Shown here: positions 45,686 to 53,880 of the stretch, piece after piece
Position numbering within the stretch: position 1 is the stretch's first letter
Layout of the letters: each line of letters begins with the position of its first letter
Source of the DNA: Sphingobacterium tabacisoli
Lineage (GTDB): Bacteria > Bacteroidota > Bacteroidia > Sphingobacteriales > Sphingobacteriaceae
DNA: 64,000 nucleotides
NCBI RefSeq assembly: GCF_017908035.1
Contig: NZ_JAEQMU010000005.1
Span: 186,001-250,000 of the forward strand
Reading direction: 5' to 3'
Notes under the pieces: model-generated
The model's input: the letters and a program-made list of their open reading frames with translations, nothing else
What the model was told of the DNA's origin: nothing
Database searches by the model: none
Program-made: the position numbers and the translations under genes

Positions 45686-47395
45686 ATGGAAACATTGATA
45701 TCATCTATAAGCACAGCGTTAGGATGGAGCCTCCTACATTCCTTATGGCAAGGAGCTGCTATATATCTTATTCTATTTGGGTTATACCTTGCTATACCCG
45801 GACTAAGGGCAACCACAAAACATAACCTGGCACTAGCCGCTCAGGTTACGTTATTTCTTTGCTTCGTCTATACATTTTTTGACCTGATAGACTACCGTAC
45901 CACACAAGAAAGCGCTACCCCACTTTCCTTAAAAAACGAAGAGCTATTCTATATAGACTATCTACACGAAAAGCAATCCAGTATCCAATACTATTTCATG
46001 TATATCGTGCCATTATATCTATTGGGCATCCTCGTTCAATCTATTTCATGCGTACGTAGCTACCTGCAAATCAAAAGTCTAAAAAGAAAAACGACCGATC
46101 ACATTCCTACTGTATGGCAAGAACAGTTTACACGTGGTATCCAACGTCTTGGTATCACCAAGAATGTACGCTTATTGCTCTCCGATCAGATTTTCGAACC
46201 TCTAGCAATGGGATTCTTTAGACCGGTCGTTATCTTTCCTCTTGCCTACATCAATAAAATGGCATTAGCCGAGGTAGAAGCACTCATTCTCCATGAACTC
46301 GCACATATTAAACGCAACGACTATCTTCTCAACATAATGAAGATAGTGATGGAGACTATTCTATTTTTCAATCCTTTCATCTGGCTTATCTCCAGACATA
46401 TCCAAACCGAGCGCGAGCAGGCATGTGACGACAGTGTGGTGTCCCTCCTCCCTCAACAGATTAACTATGCTAAAGCATTGCTTACGGTTGAATTGCTCAA
46501 GAAAGAAACTTCATCTCCAAGAATGAGCCTTGCCGCCTCTGGCACGCAACACAAACTACTTCAAAGAATAAAAAGAATAACACAAGCTAAAATGGAAACA
46601 TCATATACGACCATCAAACACCAATTAGTAGCTTCACTAATGGTGCTATTCACCCTAGTATCTGTTGCTTGGACACAACCCAACCGCAAAGAAGAGGTTA
46701 AAGAAACAACTTCTCTAACAACTGAAGTAAGCTCACTAATCAATGGGTTAGATACACTGACCTCCCAATACAGTAGTACAGATTGGTCTGCTGACTCGCT
46801 CGACAACTGGACTTCTGACAGTGTCCTATCCATAGACACCAACAAAATCAATACAAAGAAATTCAACTCTCCGGAATGGAAAGCCCACATCGCAAAGATT
46901 GAGGAAAATGCCCGAAAAGTTGAAGAAAAATTTAACTCCCCAGAATGGCATGCCCATATCGCCAAGATTGAGGAAAATGCCCGAAAAGTTGAAGAAAAAT
47001 TTAACTCCCCGGAATGGCATGCCCATATTGCCAAGATTGAGGAAAACGCCCGCAAAGTAGAAGAAAAATTTAACTCCCCGGAATGGCATGCCCACATCGC
47101 CAAGATTGAGGAAAACGCCCGCAAAGTTGAAGAAAAATTCAACTCGCCGGAATGGCATGCCCACATCGCCAAGATTGAGGAAAACGCCCGCAAAGTTGAA
47201 GAAAAATTTAACTCCCCGGAATGGTTAGCCCACATCGCCAAGATTGAGGAAAACGCCCGTAAAGTAGAAGAAAAGTTCAACTCTCCGGAATGGTTAGCCC
47301 ACATCGCCAAGATTGAGGAAAACGCCCGTAAAGTAGAAGAAAAGTTCAACTCTCCGGAATGGAAAAATAAATTCAAAAAGACAACCGAACAATAG
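45686..47395 (+). CDS. BlaR1/MecR1-like M56 metallopeptidase with a C-terminal repeat
   Basis: The 569-residue protein has three N-terminal membrane helices (about 12-40, 46-68, 100-120). A zinc peptidase domain carries HELAH (203-207) and the second-ligand region TEREQACDD (241-249). A fourth helix lies near 312-330, and an acidic linker follows. The last 178 residues are seven 23-residue repeats plus a partial one, instead of the penicillin-binding sensor of true BlaR1. I infer that it cleaves the BlaI partner upon an unknown signal sensed by this extracytoplasmic repeat. Confidence 0.9.
   Translation: METLISSISTALGWSLLHSLWQGAAIYLILFGLYLAIPGLRATTKHNLALAAQVTLFLCFVYTFFDLIDYRTTQESATPLSLKNEELFYIDYLHEKQSSIQYYFMYIVPLYLLGILVQSISCVRSYLQIKSLKRKTTDHIPTVWQEQFTRGIQRLGITKNVRLLLSDQIFEPLAMGFFRPVVIFPLAYINKMALAEVEALILHELAHIKRNDYLLNIMKIVMETILFFNPFIWLISRHIQTEREQACDDSVVSLLPQQINYAKALLTVELLKKETSSPRMSLAASGTQHKLLQRIKRITQAKMETSYTTIKHQLVASLMVLFTLVSVAWTQPNRKEEVKETTSLTTEVSSLINGLDTLTSQYSSTDWSADSLDNWTSDSVLSIDTNKINTKKFNSPEWKAHIAKIEENARKVEEKFNSPEWHAHIAKIEENARKVEEKFNSPEWHAHIAKIEENARKVEEKFNSPEWHAHIAKIEENARKVEEKFNSPEWHAHIAKIEENARKVEEKFNSPEWLAHIAKIEENARKVEEKFNSPEWLAHIAKIEENARKVEEKFNSPEWKNKFKKTTEQ
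46859..47365 (+). repeat. Seven 69-bp tandem repeats (and part of an eighth)
   Basis: Units start at 46859, 46928, 46997, 47066, 47135, 47204 and 47273, each 69 bp, coding KFNSPEWxAHIAKIEENARK plus VEE, with x being K, H or L. A partial unit begins at 47342. Units at 47224-47292 and 47293-47361 (taken from the Leu codon) are identical base for base, which indicates recent duplication. The heptad-like pattern suggests a helical coiled coil. Confidence 0.95.
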
Positions 47396-47664
47396 AAAGG
47401 GGTAAAATAGCGCCAAAATTCCCATACCGGAAAAAACTTTTTGGCGGAATTTTACCCCACAAAACCACGTCAAAAGAATGTATTTTATTCAAAAAACAGG
47501 CATTAAAGACCTTTAAAAGCACTTTACAATAGGCTTTCATACCTCCTTTCTTTTGGGATTAACCGTCTTGTAATTCCTTATTACCGGACGGTTATTCTGA
47601 ATTGCTAGACGGGAAAACAAAAAAGCCAGACGGGAAAACGAAACAACGGACCTGTAAAATTGTG
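47396..47664. other. Non-coding gap between the M56 gene and LolA gene
   Basis: The 269-base gap contains a large inverted repeat (47399-47458), a 7-bp inverted pair (47561-47567 and 47587-47593) and a 12-bp direct repeat (AGACGGGAAAAC at 47607-47618 and 47628-47639). No ORF was found. It is the converging 3' ends of the M56 and LolA-like genes. Confidence 0.6.
47399..47458. repeat. Large imperfect inverted repeat after the M56 gene
   Basis: GGGGTAAAAT (47399-47408) pairs with ATTTTACCCC (47449-47458). CGCCAAAA (47411-47418) pairs with TTTTGGCG (47439-47446), with 2-base bulges and a 20-base loop. There is no T-run after it on the plus strand, so termination is possible but not typical. Confidence 0.65.
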
Positions 47665-48294
47665 CTATAAGTCGAAAACGGAATCTGCGAGTGCAGCATT
47701 TATCTTCTGATTTGTAAATACAAAACGCGTAGAGCCATTTGAATTATCCAAGAGCATCACCTCTACAACTTGATATGTAGTCTTATCAAAACTAACGACC
47801 AATTGTTTCATAGCCTTTTTAACCTCTTTGGCTATAGGGTTCAGTTTTAAGATGTACAATTTATTCGTCTGAAAATAAGAAGGTGAAAACTCCGTTCCCT
47901 GATAAGTTCCTCCATTCATATTGCTTTGTATTGCTTGACTGATCTTTTCAAACTGTTTACTCCTCCCAATATCCATGGTCTTTTTCTTCCCCTTCTCTTC
48001 AATCATCATCTTTTTGTTGTTAAATACCATCGTATAGGCAGTAGGACTATTATAGAACCAAGCCAACTTATCTGGGTTTTTCACGTAAAACTTACCCGAC
48101 GACACCAACTCATTCTTAACATAACCTACCTTCTTGTATTGTACAAAGTCTGCCGTCAATGTTTTGACTTGGCTAGCCTTTCCCATTACGCTTTGAAAAG
48201 TAGAAATCTCGGTAGTCGACATTTTCTGTTCTTGGGCAGTTCCCACTGTAACACAAAATGCCAAAAGAAATGATAACAAAAATTTATTCTTCAT
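47665..48294 (-). CDS. LolA-like outer-membrane lipoprotein carrier protein
   Basis: The 209-residue secreted protein has a signal peptide (FLLSFLLAFCVTVGTAQ). The mature part shows the LolA half-barrel pattern: VKTLTADFVQYKK, SSGKFYVKNPDKLAWFYNSP and VVEVMLLDNSNGSTRFVFTN. In aryl-polyene-type clusters a LolA-like protein is thought to carry lipid-like product or precursor across the periplasm, not lipoproteins. It is the last gene of the upstream half of the pigment operon. Confidence 0.88.
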   Translation of the reverse strand: MKNKFLLSFLLAFCVTVGTAQEQKMSTTEISTFQSVMGKASQVKTLTADFVQYKKVGYVKNELVSSGKFYVKNPDKLAWFYNSPTAYTMVFNNKKMMIEEKGKKKTMDIGRSKQFEKISQAIQSNMNGGTYQGTEFSPSYFQTNKLYILKLNPIAKEVKKAMKQLVVSFDKTTYQVVEVMLLDNSNGSTRFVFTNQKINAALADSVFDL

Positions 48295-49060
48295 ATGCGT
48301 GCAAATTTAGCAATTCGTCGGCAGTTACCGAATGCCAATCACGCTCTTTCATATAAGTAAGGACCCGTGCTAGTACCCGCAGGCTTTTTGAAGAAGTATC
48401 ATGAAACAGAACAATATCTCCTGGTTGCAACCTGCGGACGACACGTTCATATATTTTATCCTCGTTAGACAGCACCGTATCCAAGGAGCGAATGCTCCAA
48501 CCAATCACCTGATGTTTGGTCTGCTGGACCGCTTTAGCTACAGGAGGGTTAGTCACTCCAAAGGGTGGCCTAAAAAGACGGGGCTTCAATGGAACTAAAT
48601 CATTGATCACCGCATCACAACTATCGATTTCCAAAACCACCTGGTCCGCAGTCAGGAAACCGAATGCCTTTGAGTGCATCATCGTATGATTACCAATAGT
48701 ATGTCCTTCTTCCAAAATACGCTTAAATATCCGGGGGTATTGGGTAATCTGTTTACCAATACAGAAAAAAGTAGCCTTAGCGTCATAACTTTTGAGTAAG
48801 TCTAGAAATTCCTCTGTAATCGGGGTAGGTCCATCATCGAAAGTAAGCGATAGGGTACGCCCATCGTGTCTGAACTTCTTATAAAATACATCAGTAAAAT
48901 AGCTTTGACGAATATCAAAAGAACCCCAGGTAGTCAAACCTATCCAGAGAAAAATCAATAAAAAACACCAAGACCACGATATTACCGAAAATAGAGCCAA
49001 TATCGCAGCAAGTATCCCTAAGGATAGCAAAAATGGAACGATATTTTTATGTTTGAACAT
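48284..49060 (-). CDS. Polysaccharide deacetylase family protein
   Basis: The 258-residue protein has two N-terminal membrane segments (about residues 8-45) and a NodB domain. The metal-binding Asp is in LTFDDGP, the HxxxH site is HTMMH, and RPPFG marks the Arg/Pro-rich motif 3. Such enzymes deacetylate or deamidate sugars or other polymers. It overlaps the LolA-like gene by 11 bp. Its part in pigment assembly is unclear. Confidence 0.85.
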   Translation of the reverse strand: MFKHKNIVPFLLSLGILAAILALFSVISWSWCFLLIFLWIGLTTWGSFDIRQSYFTDVFYKKFRHDGRTLSLTFDDGPTPITEEFLDLLKSYDAKATFFCIGKQITQYPRIFKRILEEGHTIGNHTMMHSKAFGFLTADQVVLEIDSCDAVINDLVPLKPRLFRPPFGVTNPPVAKAVQQTKHQVIGWSIRSLDTVLSNEDKIYERVVRRLQPGDIVLFHDTSSKSLRVLARVLTYMKERDWHSVTADELLNLHAYEE

Positions 49061-49086
49061 ACTTTTAGCAATTGTCTTTTGATTCT

Positions 49087-49126
49087 GTTATCTTGTTAAC
49101 TCGATAACTTAATAACTCCTTAACTC
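49087..49126 (+). repeat. Tandem 8-bp repeat array A (5 units)
   Basis: Five contiguous 8-mers in one register begin GTTATCTT, GTTAACTC and GATAACTT. They follow the degenerate consensus GWTAACTY. The array runs into the stop codon of the Cys-less ketosynthase gene. A longer array of the same type is at the other end of that gene. Confidence 0.75.
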
Positions 49127-50178
49127 CGTTTCAATAACACCAAACTGTGGTCTCTACCTTTATACTGATTATATAATAAAACATAATTAAGTGGCATTTG
49201 TTTTCCGGTTTTCCAAACAATTTCTTCCGGAATCTCCTGCGTTTTCAACACATAGGCCGCTGTAGCCATCCCAAAAGCCGAAGCCACGTCCGAATGACCA
49301 TAAAAATGCTTGTAATACAGCTGGCTTCTATCTTCAAATAACCGCCCAAACCTATCGAAATAATAATCATACCCCATGTCACCAGTATTGCCGATTACGA
49401 CAGCCGAGATAGCAGCGCGCTCCACCTTATTCCGCTGTAGAAAACCATCAATAAATTCTTTTAACTCCCCCAGCTCAAGCCGATTTTGAATACATACATC
49501 CACGACCTCTGCATAACTCTCCATAGTAGGGCTTGAACGAAGCACAAAAAAAGTAGCTCCTTCGCCATAATTAACACCACGAGTTTCGGATTCACGGATT
49601 GTCTCACACACCTCGTCAGACTTCACCTCTCCTATCAACTGTTTTAAGGTAAACGTATGGCCCGATATTTCATCTATTCCTCCTACCAATACCGATTGTG
49701 CATCTCCTGCCTCCAACTGTTGCAAGCTATCCAACAAAGCCGATTCAAAAGAAACCGCACCATTCACATAGGTAAAATTATACGCTTTACACCCCAACCG
49801 TAACGCAATCTGAGCTCCTACCGTATTATGGGTAGACTGAATAAACGAAGTCGGTGTTAAAAACTCTTCGTCATTGTCCAATATATTTTTCAGAAACTTC
49901 TCAGAATCTTCCAAACAGCCTAATCCTGTCCCAGTGATTACGCCATCCAAATCTTCCACACCTGCTTCATCCAAGGCCTGCTGGGCAGCAAATATTCCCA
50001 TTTTAATACCTTTGGACATACGCCTTATCATATTCGGAGCGATCAACTCTTTATAAGACGGTTGCTGCGCGTATGCTTTTGCCTGCGTAATCTCAGTCGC
50101 CTGATTGAAAAAATCCAGACTCCAGACACCCTGTGCAGTAACCGCACCAATCCCCTGAATAAAACATTTACCTTTCAT
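49120..50178 (-). CDS. Ketosynthase-like chain-length-factor protein without catalytic Cys
   Basis: The 352-residue protein has a ketosynthase fold (MKGKCFIQGIGAVTAQG start, GTGLGCLED, GGIDEISG). The catalytic Cys position, near residue 138 in TYVNGAVSFESALLDS, is not Cys. The first active His motif is lost too (IGNTGDMG), while YGHSDVASAFG keeps the second His. This is the state of chain-length factors in type II polyketide systems, which pair with an active ketosynthase. The active partner is probably the gene at 50273. Arrays of 8-bp repeats lie at both ends. Confidence 0.88.
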   Translation of the reverse strand: MKGKCFIQGIGAVTAQGVWSLDFFNQATEITQAKAYAQQPSYKELIAPNMIRRMSKGIKMGIFAAQQALDEAGVEDLDGVITGTGLGCLEDSEKFLKNILDNDEEFLTPTSFIQSTHNTVGAQIALRLGCKAYNFTYVNGAVSFESALLDSLQQLEAGDAQSVLVGGIDEISGHTFTLKQLIGEVKSDEVCETIRESETRGVNYGEGATFFVLRSSPTMESYAEVVDVCIQNRLELGELKEFIDGFLQRNKVERAAISAVVIGNTGDMGYDYYFDRFGRLFEDRSQLYYKHFYGHSDVASAFGMATAAYVLKTQEIPEEIVWKTGKQMPLNYVLLYNQYKGRDHSLVLLKRS

Positions 50179-50198
50179 TTCTCTTTTTATGTGATGAG

Positions 50199-50270
50199 GT
50201 TATCTTGTTATCCTGTGATCTTGTTAACTTGTTCACTCGATAACTTGATCACTTAATAACTCGATAACAT
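50199..50270 (+). repeat. Tandem 8-bp repeat array B (9 units)
   Basis: Nine contiguous 8-mers in exact register fill the gap between two ketosynthase genes. Examples are GTTATCTT, GTTATCCT and GATAACTT; the consensus is GWTAACTT with variation at several positions. The last array unit ends 2 bases before the next stop codon. The array reads in the same direction as array A at 49087-49126. Confidence 0.8.
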
Positions 50271-50272
50271 AA

Positions 50273-51472
50273 TCAATATCTCCCAAAAATCAACGTCGAA
50301 CAGTTGCCTCCAAATCCAAAAGAATTAGACAGCACATAATTGACATCCCTTCGCAACAAATCAGCCTGCGGTATCAGCTCAAACTCCTCCATCGGCGTCT
50401 CGAAGTTCAGGTTTGGAAACACCATCCCCTCTTGGATCGCCAAGATACTATATACCGCTTCGATCGCTGCCGCTGCAGCTAGCGTATGTCCAGTGAATGC
50501 CTTCGTCGAGCTGAATGTAGGGACGCCATTACCAAAAGCACGTAGCAGTGCACGTCCTTCAGACAAATCATTATTTGGTGTCGCGGTACCATGGGCATTG
50601 ATATAATCGATTTGACTCGCTACTAATTCGCTTACCGCAAATGCCTTTTGCATCGCTAGAAAGGCTCCTTCTCCATTCTCAGACGAAGCCGTCTGATGGA
50701 AGGCATCATTTGCATTTCCATATCCTGCTACATAAGCCAACACAGGCTTTTGCTCCTTAGCAATCAACGCATCAGATTCCAAGACCAAATAAGCCGCCGC
50801 TTCACCTAGATTAAGCCCCTTACGATTTTGGTCAAAAGGCTTACAATAGGTATCTGAAAGTATCATCAACGTGTTAAATCCGTTCAACGTGAATTTACTC
50901 AATGCATCCGTTCCACCTACAATAACACGGTCCAACCGGCCACTCTTAATCAATCTCGCTCCTAGCATAATCGCATTAGCGGCCGAAGAACAAGCTGTAC
51001 TAATGGTCGTAACCGTACCTTTCAGCCCCAGGTCATCGGCAATCTGCTGCGTAGACACACCCGCATCATGACTCAGGATATAGTGCTGCAATTCCGGATC
51101 TTGGGTATAGCTATAAAAATATTTCTCGGTGACATCCATACCCCCCACGCTCGTAGACGAGATAAGCCCTGTACGAACAGATGGGTCCGTGAATAATAAT
51201 CCGGCCTGTTGTACCGCCTCCCGGGCAGCAAGAATACCGAGCATCCCCGTACGGGTGACACCATGCCCCTTAATCAGGCCGATGCGTTCTTCAAGGGCGG
51301 TATTAGAAAGTTTTATCTCTCCAACAAGCACATTATCACGATGCCGGGTCTCAAAATTATCCACCCGCGTAATCCCACATCGGGATGTAGCGAGTGATGA
51401 AAGATTTTCAGCCACAGAAAGACCTATAGCCGAAACCATTCCCATTCCGGTAACACCTACACCCACCGACAT
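50273..51472 (-). CDS. Beta-ketoacyl-ACP synthase (pigment type II system)
   Basis: The 399-residue enzyme carries the full triad: Cys in STACSSAANA, His in NAHGTATPNND and His in KAFTGHTLAAAA. It would elongate the aryl-polyene or a DAR acyl precursor with malonyl-ACP. It follows its own ACP by 3 bp and precedes a Cys-less partner after the 8-bp repeat array. Homologues form heterodimers with chain-length factors. Confidence 0.92.
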   Translation of the reverse strand: MSVGVGVTGMGMVSAIGLSVAENLSSLATSRCGITRVDNFETRHRDNVLVGEIKLSNTALEERIGLIKGHGVTRTGMLGILAAREAVQQAGLLFTDPSVRTGLISSTSVGGMDVTEKYFYSYTQDPELQHYILSHDAGVSTQQIADDLGLKGTVTTISTACSSAANAIMLGARLIKSGRLDRVIVGGTDALSKFTLNGFNTLMILSDTYCKPFDQNRKGLNLGEAAAYLVLESDALIAKEQKPVLAYVAGYGNANDAFHQTASSENGEGAFLAMQKAFAVSELVASQIDYINAHGTATPNNDLSEGRALLRAFGNGVPTFSSTKAFTGHTLAAAAAIEAVYSILAIQEGMVFPNLNFETPMEEFELIPQADLLRRDVNYVLSNSFGFGGNCSTLIFGRY

Positions 51473-51475
51473 ATT

Positions 51476-51733
51476 TTACTTCGTTCTATTTTTCGAGATA
51501 AAATCGGCCATCGTATTGATCGATTCAAATATTGCTTTACCTTGCTTAGGGTCGCTCAATTTGATACCGTAGCCTTTATCCAATAAAACAATAAGCTCCA
51601 AGGCATCGATAGAATCTAATCCCAGTCCATCGCCAAACAAAGAATCGTCATCATTAATATCTTCGACCGTAATATCTTCTAAATTTAAAACCTCAATGAT
51701 TTTACCTTTTAATTCCGCTTTTAATTCTTCCAT
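51476..51733 (-). CDS. Acyl carrier protein (pigment cluster)
   Basis: This 85-residue ACP has the phosphopantetheine Ser41 in GLGLDSIDALEL. It differs from housekeeping acpP by its acidic N-terminus and a LLDKGYGIKL helix. It lies between a ketosynthase and a half-ketosynthase, 1-3 bp apart, so it is likely the carrier for polyene or alkyl chain growth. Confidence 0.93.
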   Translation of the reverse strand: MEELKAELKGKIIEVLNLEDITVEDINDDDSLFGDGLGLDSIDALELIVLLDKGYGIKLSDPKQGKAIFESINTMADFISKNRTK

Positions 51734-51734
51734 T

Positions 51735-52340
51735 CTATATTAAAAATAATTGATCAATTTGTTCTATTGTATGGGCCAGCACGCCGGTCTGTTCGACCAG
51801 ATATAGTACCGCCTTATATTCTTCTCCAAACAACTCTACCCAACCGCATAATACCCGCTTGGCCTTGCCTGACAGTAATAAGTACTCCGCATAGGCATGT
51901 TGGCTTTTCGAGTCGTAGTTATCAGCCACAAAAAAGGCATTCTCTGCGGGAAACTGATGCCGGATACACAGCTCACCCGTACAGATATTGGCCAGCGTAT
52001 ATACAAATATAGCAGGGCTTGGATAATAATTAGCCTCCTCCCGAATGGTCCCCCAATGTCTGTAATCTGTATCTAGACTTCCGGACCTATTCGCAAGGAT
52101 GATAGCAGTATCCTCCTCTACAGGCATATCTTTCAACAGATACTCTGCTGCGGCAAACGCCAATTTACTCAAGCTATCCATCTTGTAAAATTTGGGATAA
52201 TCAACCTGAATATTCTTTACAGCCTCCTTCACAAAAGCAGCAAACGAATCAGCTGTACTAGAGTACTCCAACTGTCCATTCACAAACACCTGCCCCGCAG
52301 CAACTGTTGCATAACTTGATATGTAGAACGTTTCCTTCAC
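51735..52340 (-). CDS. Half-size ketosynthase-like protein
   Basis: The 201-residue product starts at GTG (52340), overlapping the neighbouring stop by one base. It resembles only the N-terminal half of a ketosynthase. The segment YTLANICTGELCIRHQF has a Cys where condensing enzymes have it, but there are no His motifs. Neighbours on both sides are complete, so it is not a frameshifted gene. Such proteins recur in flexirubin-type clusters; the function is unknown. Confidence 0.78.
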   Translation of the reverse strand: MKETFYISSYATVAAGQVFVNGQLEYSSTADSFAAFVKEAVKNIQVDYPKFYKMDSLSKLAFAAAEYLLKDMPVEEDTAIILANRSGSLDTDYRHWGTIREEANYYPSPAIFVYTLANICTGELCIRHQFPAENAFFVADNYDSKSQHAYAEYLLLSGKAKRVLCGWVELFGEEYKAVLYLVEQTGVLAHTIEQIDQLFLI

Positions 52341-53434
52341 TAGATTTTCTTTAGAATCATAGCCGTATTACTACCTCCAAAGCCAGACGCAGTCTTCAGA
52401 CAATAATTTAAATCCATAGGCATCAAATCCTGGATAATATTCAAATATTTGGAGGTTCCTAAAGTAGCAAAACCCTTAGTCGGGAGGAGCATATTCTCAC
52501 GTAGCGATTTAACCGCTATCGCAAGCTCTAGCAAACCGGAAGCCCCCAGTGTATGTCCATAATATCCTTTCAAGCTATGCGTAGGTGTCCCGGATAGTCC
52601 CATACGATCAAAAGCTATAGCTTCCATCTCATCGTTGTATAGGGTTGCTGTTCCGTGTGCCGATACAAAATCAATAGCACCTGTAGAGATACCTGCTTCC
52701 TGAAAAGCCGACTGCATACTGCGCACCAATCCCTCTCCCGTACGTGAAGGCCCAGAAATATGATTTGCATCGTTTACAGCCCCTTCTCCCATTATTTGTA
52801 CAATGCCCTCGGACTTACGATCGGTCAACCATGCTGCGGCAGCCGCCTCACCCAACGTAACACCACTACGCGCCGCATCAAACGGCCGGCATGGGCCACT
52901 GCTCATCGCCTGAAACGACTGGAATCCCGATAGCACAAACTCACTGACCTGGTCTCCTGCCAACACCAGTACCTCATCATATTGTCCCATCTGTATCAAT
53001 CTCTTACCAACAGATACCGCCAACAATCCTGACACGCAGGCATGGGAGACAACAATTGGTTTTGAAACAAATCCCAGACGCTGTGCCAATACCCCTGCAA
53101 GTCTGCCCAGTTCGGCTTCCTCTACGGAGCCAGATGCTAGTTTCTCGATATTACCCTTAGTCGTCGAGAGAATAAAGCCCGTACGCGCTGTAATCACTTT
53201 ATCACTCACCAACGGCAAAGCCGCATGTAACATTATATTTTCTAAAAAAGAAAGAGAATCATCCAATAGGGCTGGTCTATCGGCAAATCTAGCGACATCT
53301 ATCTCCTTGAGCATCCCTATATCTATCCCCTCAATAGCGCCTTCTCCTTTCATCAAGGTGGCCCAATTGCTTTGCAAGTCCATTCCGAGAGGACTCACGC
53401 AATTCACCTCCGATATGTAAATAGGTTTAAACAC
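52340..53434 (-). CDS. Beta-ketoacyl-ACP synthase, second pigment enzyme
   Basis: I place the start at GTG 53434, where GTG overlaps the thioesterase TAG by one base; a TTG start at 53461 is less likely. The 364-residue enzyme has Cys in SHACVSGLLAVS, His in SAHGTATLYND and His in YGHTLGASGL. It is therefore an active condensing enzyme by motif. Which chain (polyene, or one arm of the resorcinol) it extends is not known. Confidence 0.88.
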   Translation of the reverse strand: MFKPIYISEVNCVSPLGMDLQSNWATLMKGEGAIEGIDIGMLKEIDVARFADRPALLDDSLSFLENIMLHAALPLVSDKVITARTGFILSTTKGNIEKLASGSVEEAELGRLAGVLAQRLGFVSKPIVVSHACVSGLLAVSVGKRLIQMGQYDEVLVLAGDQVSEFVLSGFQSFQAMSSGPCRPFDAARSGVTLGEAAAAAWLTDRKSEGIVQIMGEGAVNDANHISGPSRTGEGLVRSMQSAFQEAGISTGAIDFVSAHGTATLYNDEMEAIAFDRMGLSGTPTHSLKGYYGHTLGASGLLELAIAVKSLRENMLLPTKGFATLGTSKYLNIIQDLMPMDLNYCLKTASGFGGSNTAMILKKI

Positions 53435-53880
53435 TACAGTAACCCCACCTTTTTTTTCCAACTCACGATAAAATCCGGAATGTTCAATGTCAACAAACCT
53501 TCGCTATCAAGAAAAACCTGCGTCGTCTCCCCCAGACAGACCAGGTCGTCCTGTTCATTAAAAATCTTAAATTTGAATATCATTTTCGCGGCGGGAGTGT
53601 CCACAAAAGAAGTCTGCACCCGAAACTTATCCCCATACCGCAATGGAAGCTTATGCTCACAGACAGACTTGACAATAGGAGTCGTATAACCTGACGCCTG
53701 CACCGTAAGATAGTCTATACCGTGTTCCTTACCAAATGCCTCCCGTCCGTCCTCAAAAAAGGTGATATAATGACCGTGCCACACAATACCCAATGCATCC
53801 ACCTCGTTAAAGCGTACCTCTCCCCATTTGGATACGGTCAAATGACTTGCCTCATTATATAGTTCTTTTCTTCTTATCAT
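53434..53880 (-). CDS. Acyl-CoA/ACP thioesterase, 4HBT hotdog family
   Basis: The ATG at 53880 gives 148 residues. The hotdog pattern is EVDALGIVWHGHYITFFEDGRE with the active Asp; VKSVCEHKLPLRYGD and SFVDTPAAKMIFKF follow. It would hydrolyse or transfer the finished chain from its carrier. It overlaps both neighbours by 26 bp and 1 bp. Confidence 0.88.
   Translation of the reverse strand: MIRRKELYNEASHLTVSKWGEVRFNEVDALGIVWHGHYITFFEDGREAFGKEHGIDYLTVQASGYTTPIVKSVCEHKLPLRYGDKFRVQTSFVDTPAAKMIFKFKIFNEQDDLVCLGETTQVFLDSEGLLTLNIPDFIVSWKKKVGLL

Noticed and set aside
46859..47365. Repeat array considered as a CRISPR
   Set aside because: Units are contiguous, in frame with the protein and have no spacers. 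No cas genes are near.
46561..47376. A 271-codon open frame on the minus strand through the repeats
   Set aside because: It is a mirror of the 69-bp repeats of the M56 gene. Its open state follows from the repeat sequence on the plus strand, and it has no start context.
45322..47395. Calling the blaI/M56 pair a beta-lactam resistance operon
   Set aside because: The protease lacks the penicillin-binding sensor and no beta-lactamase gene is adjacent, so only the family is claimed.
51735..52340. The half-size ketosynthase as a frameshifted fragment of a neighbour
   Set aside because: Both neighbouring ketosynthases are complete, and the stop/start overlaps are intact.
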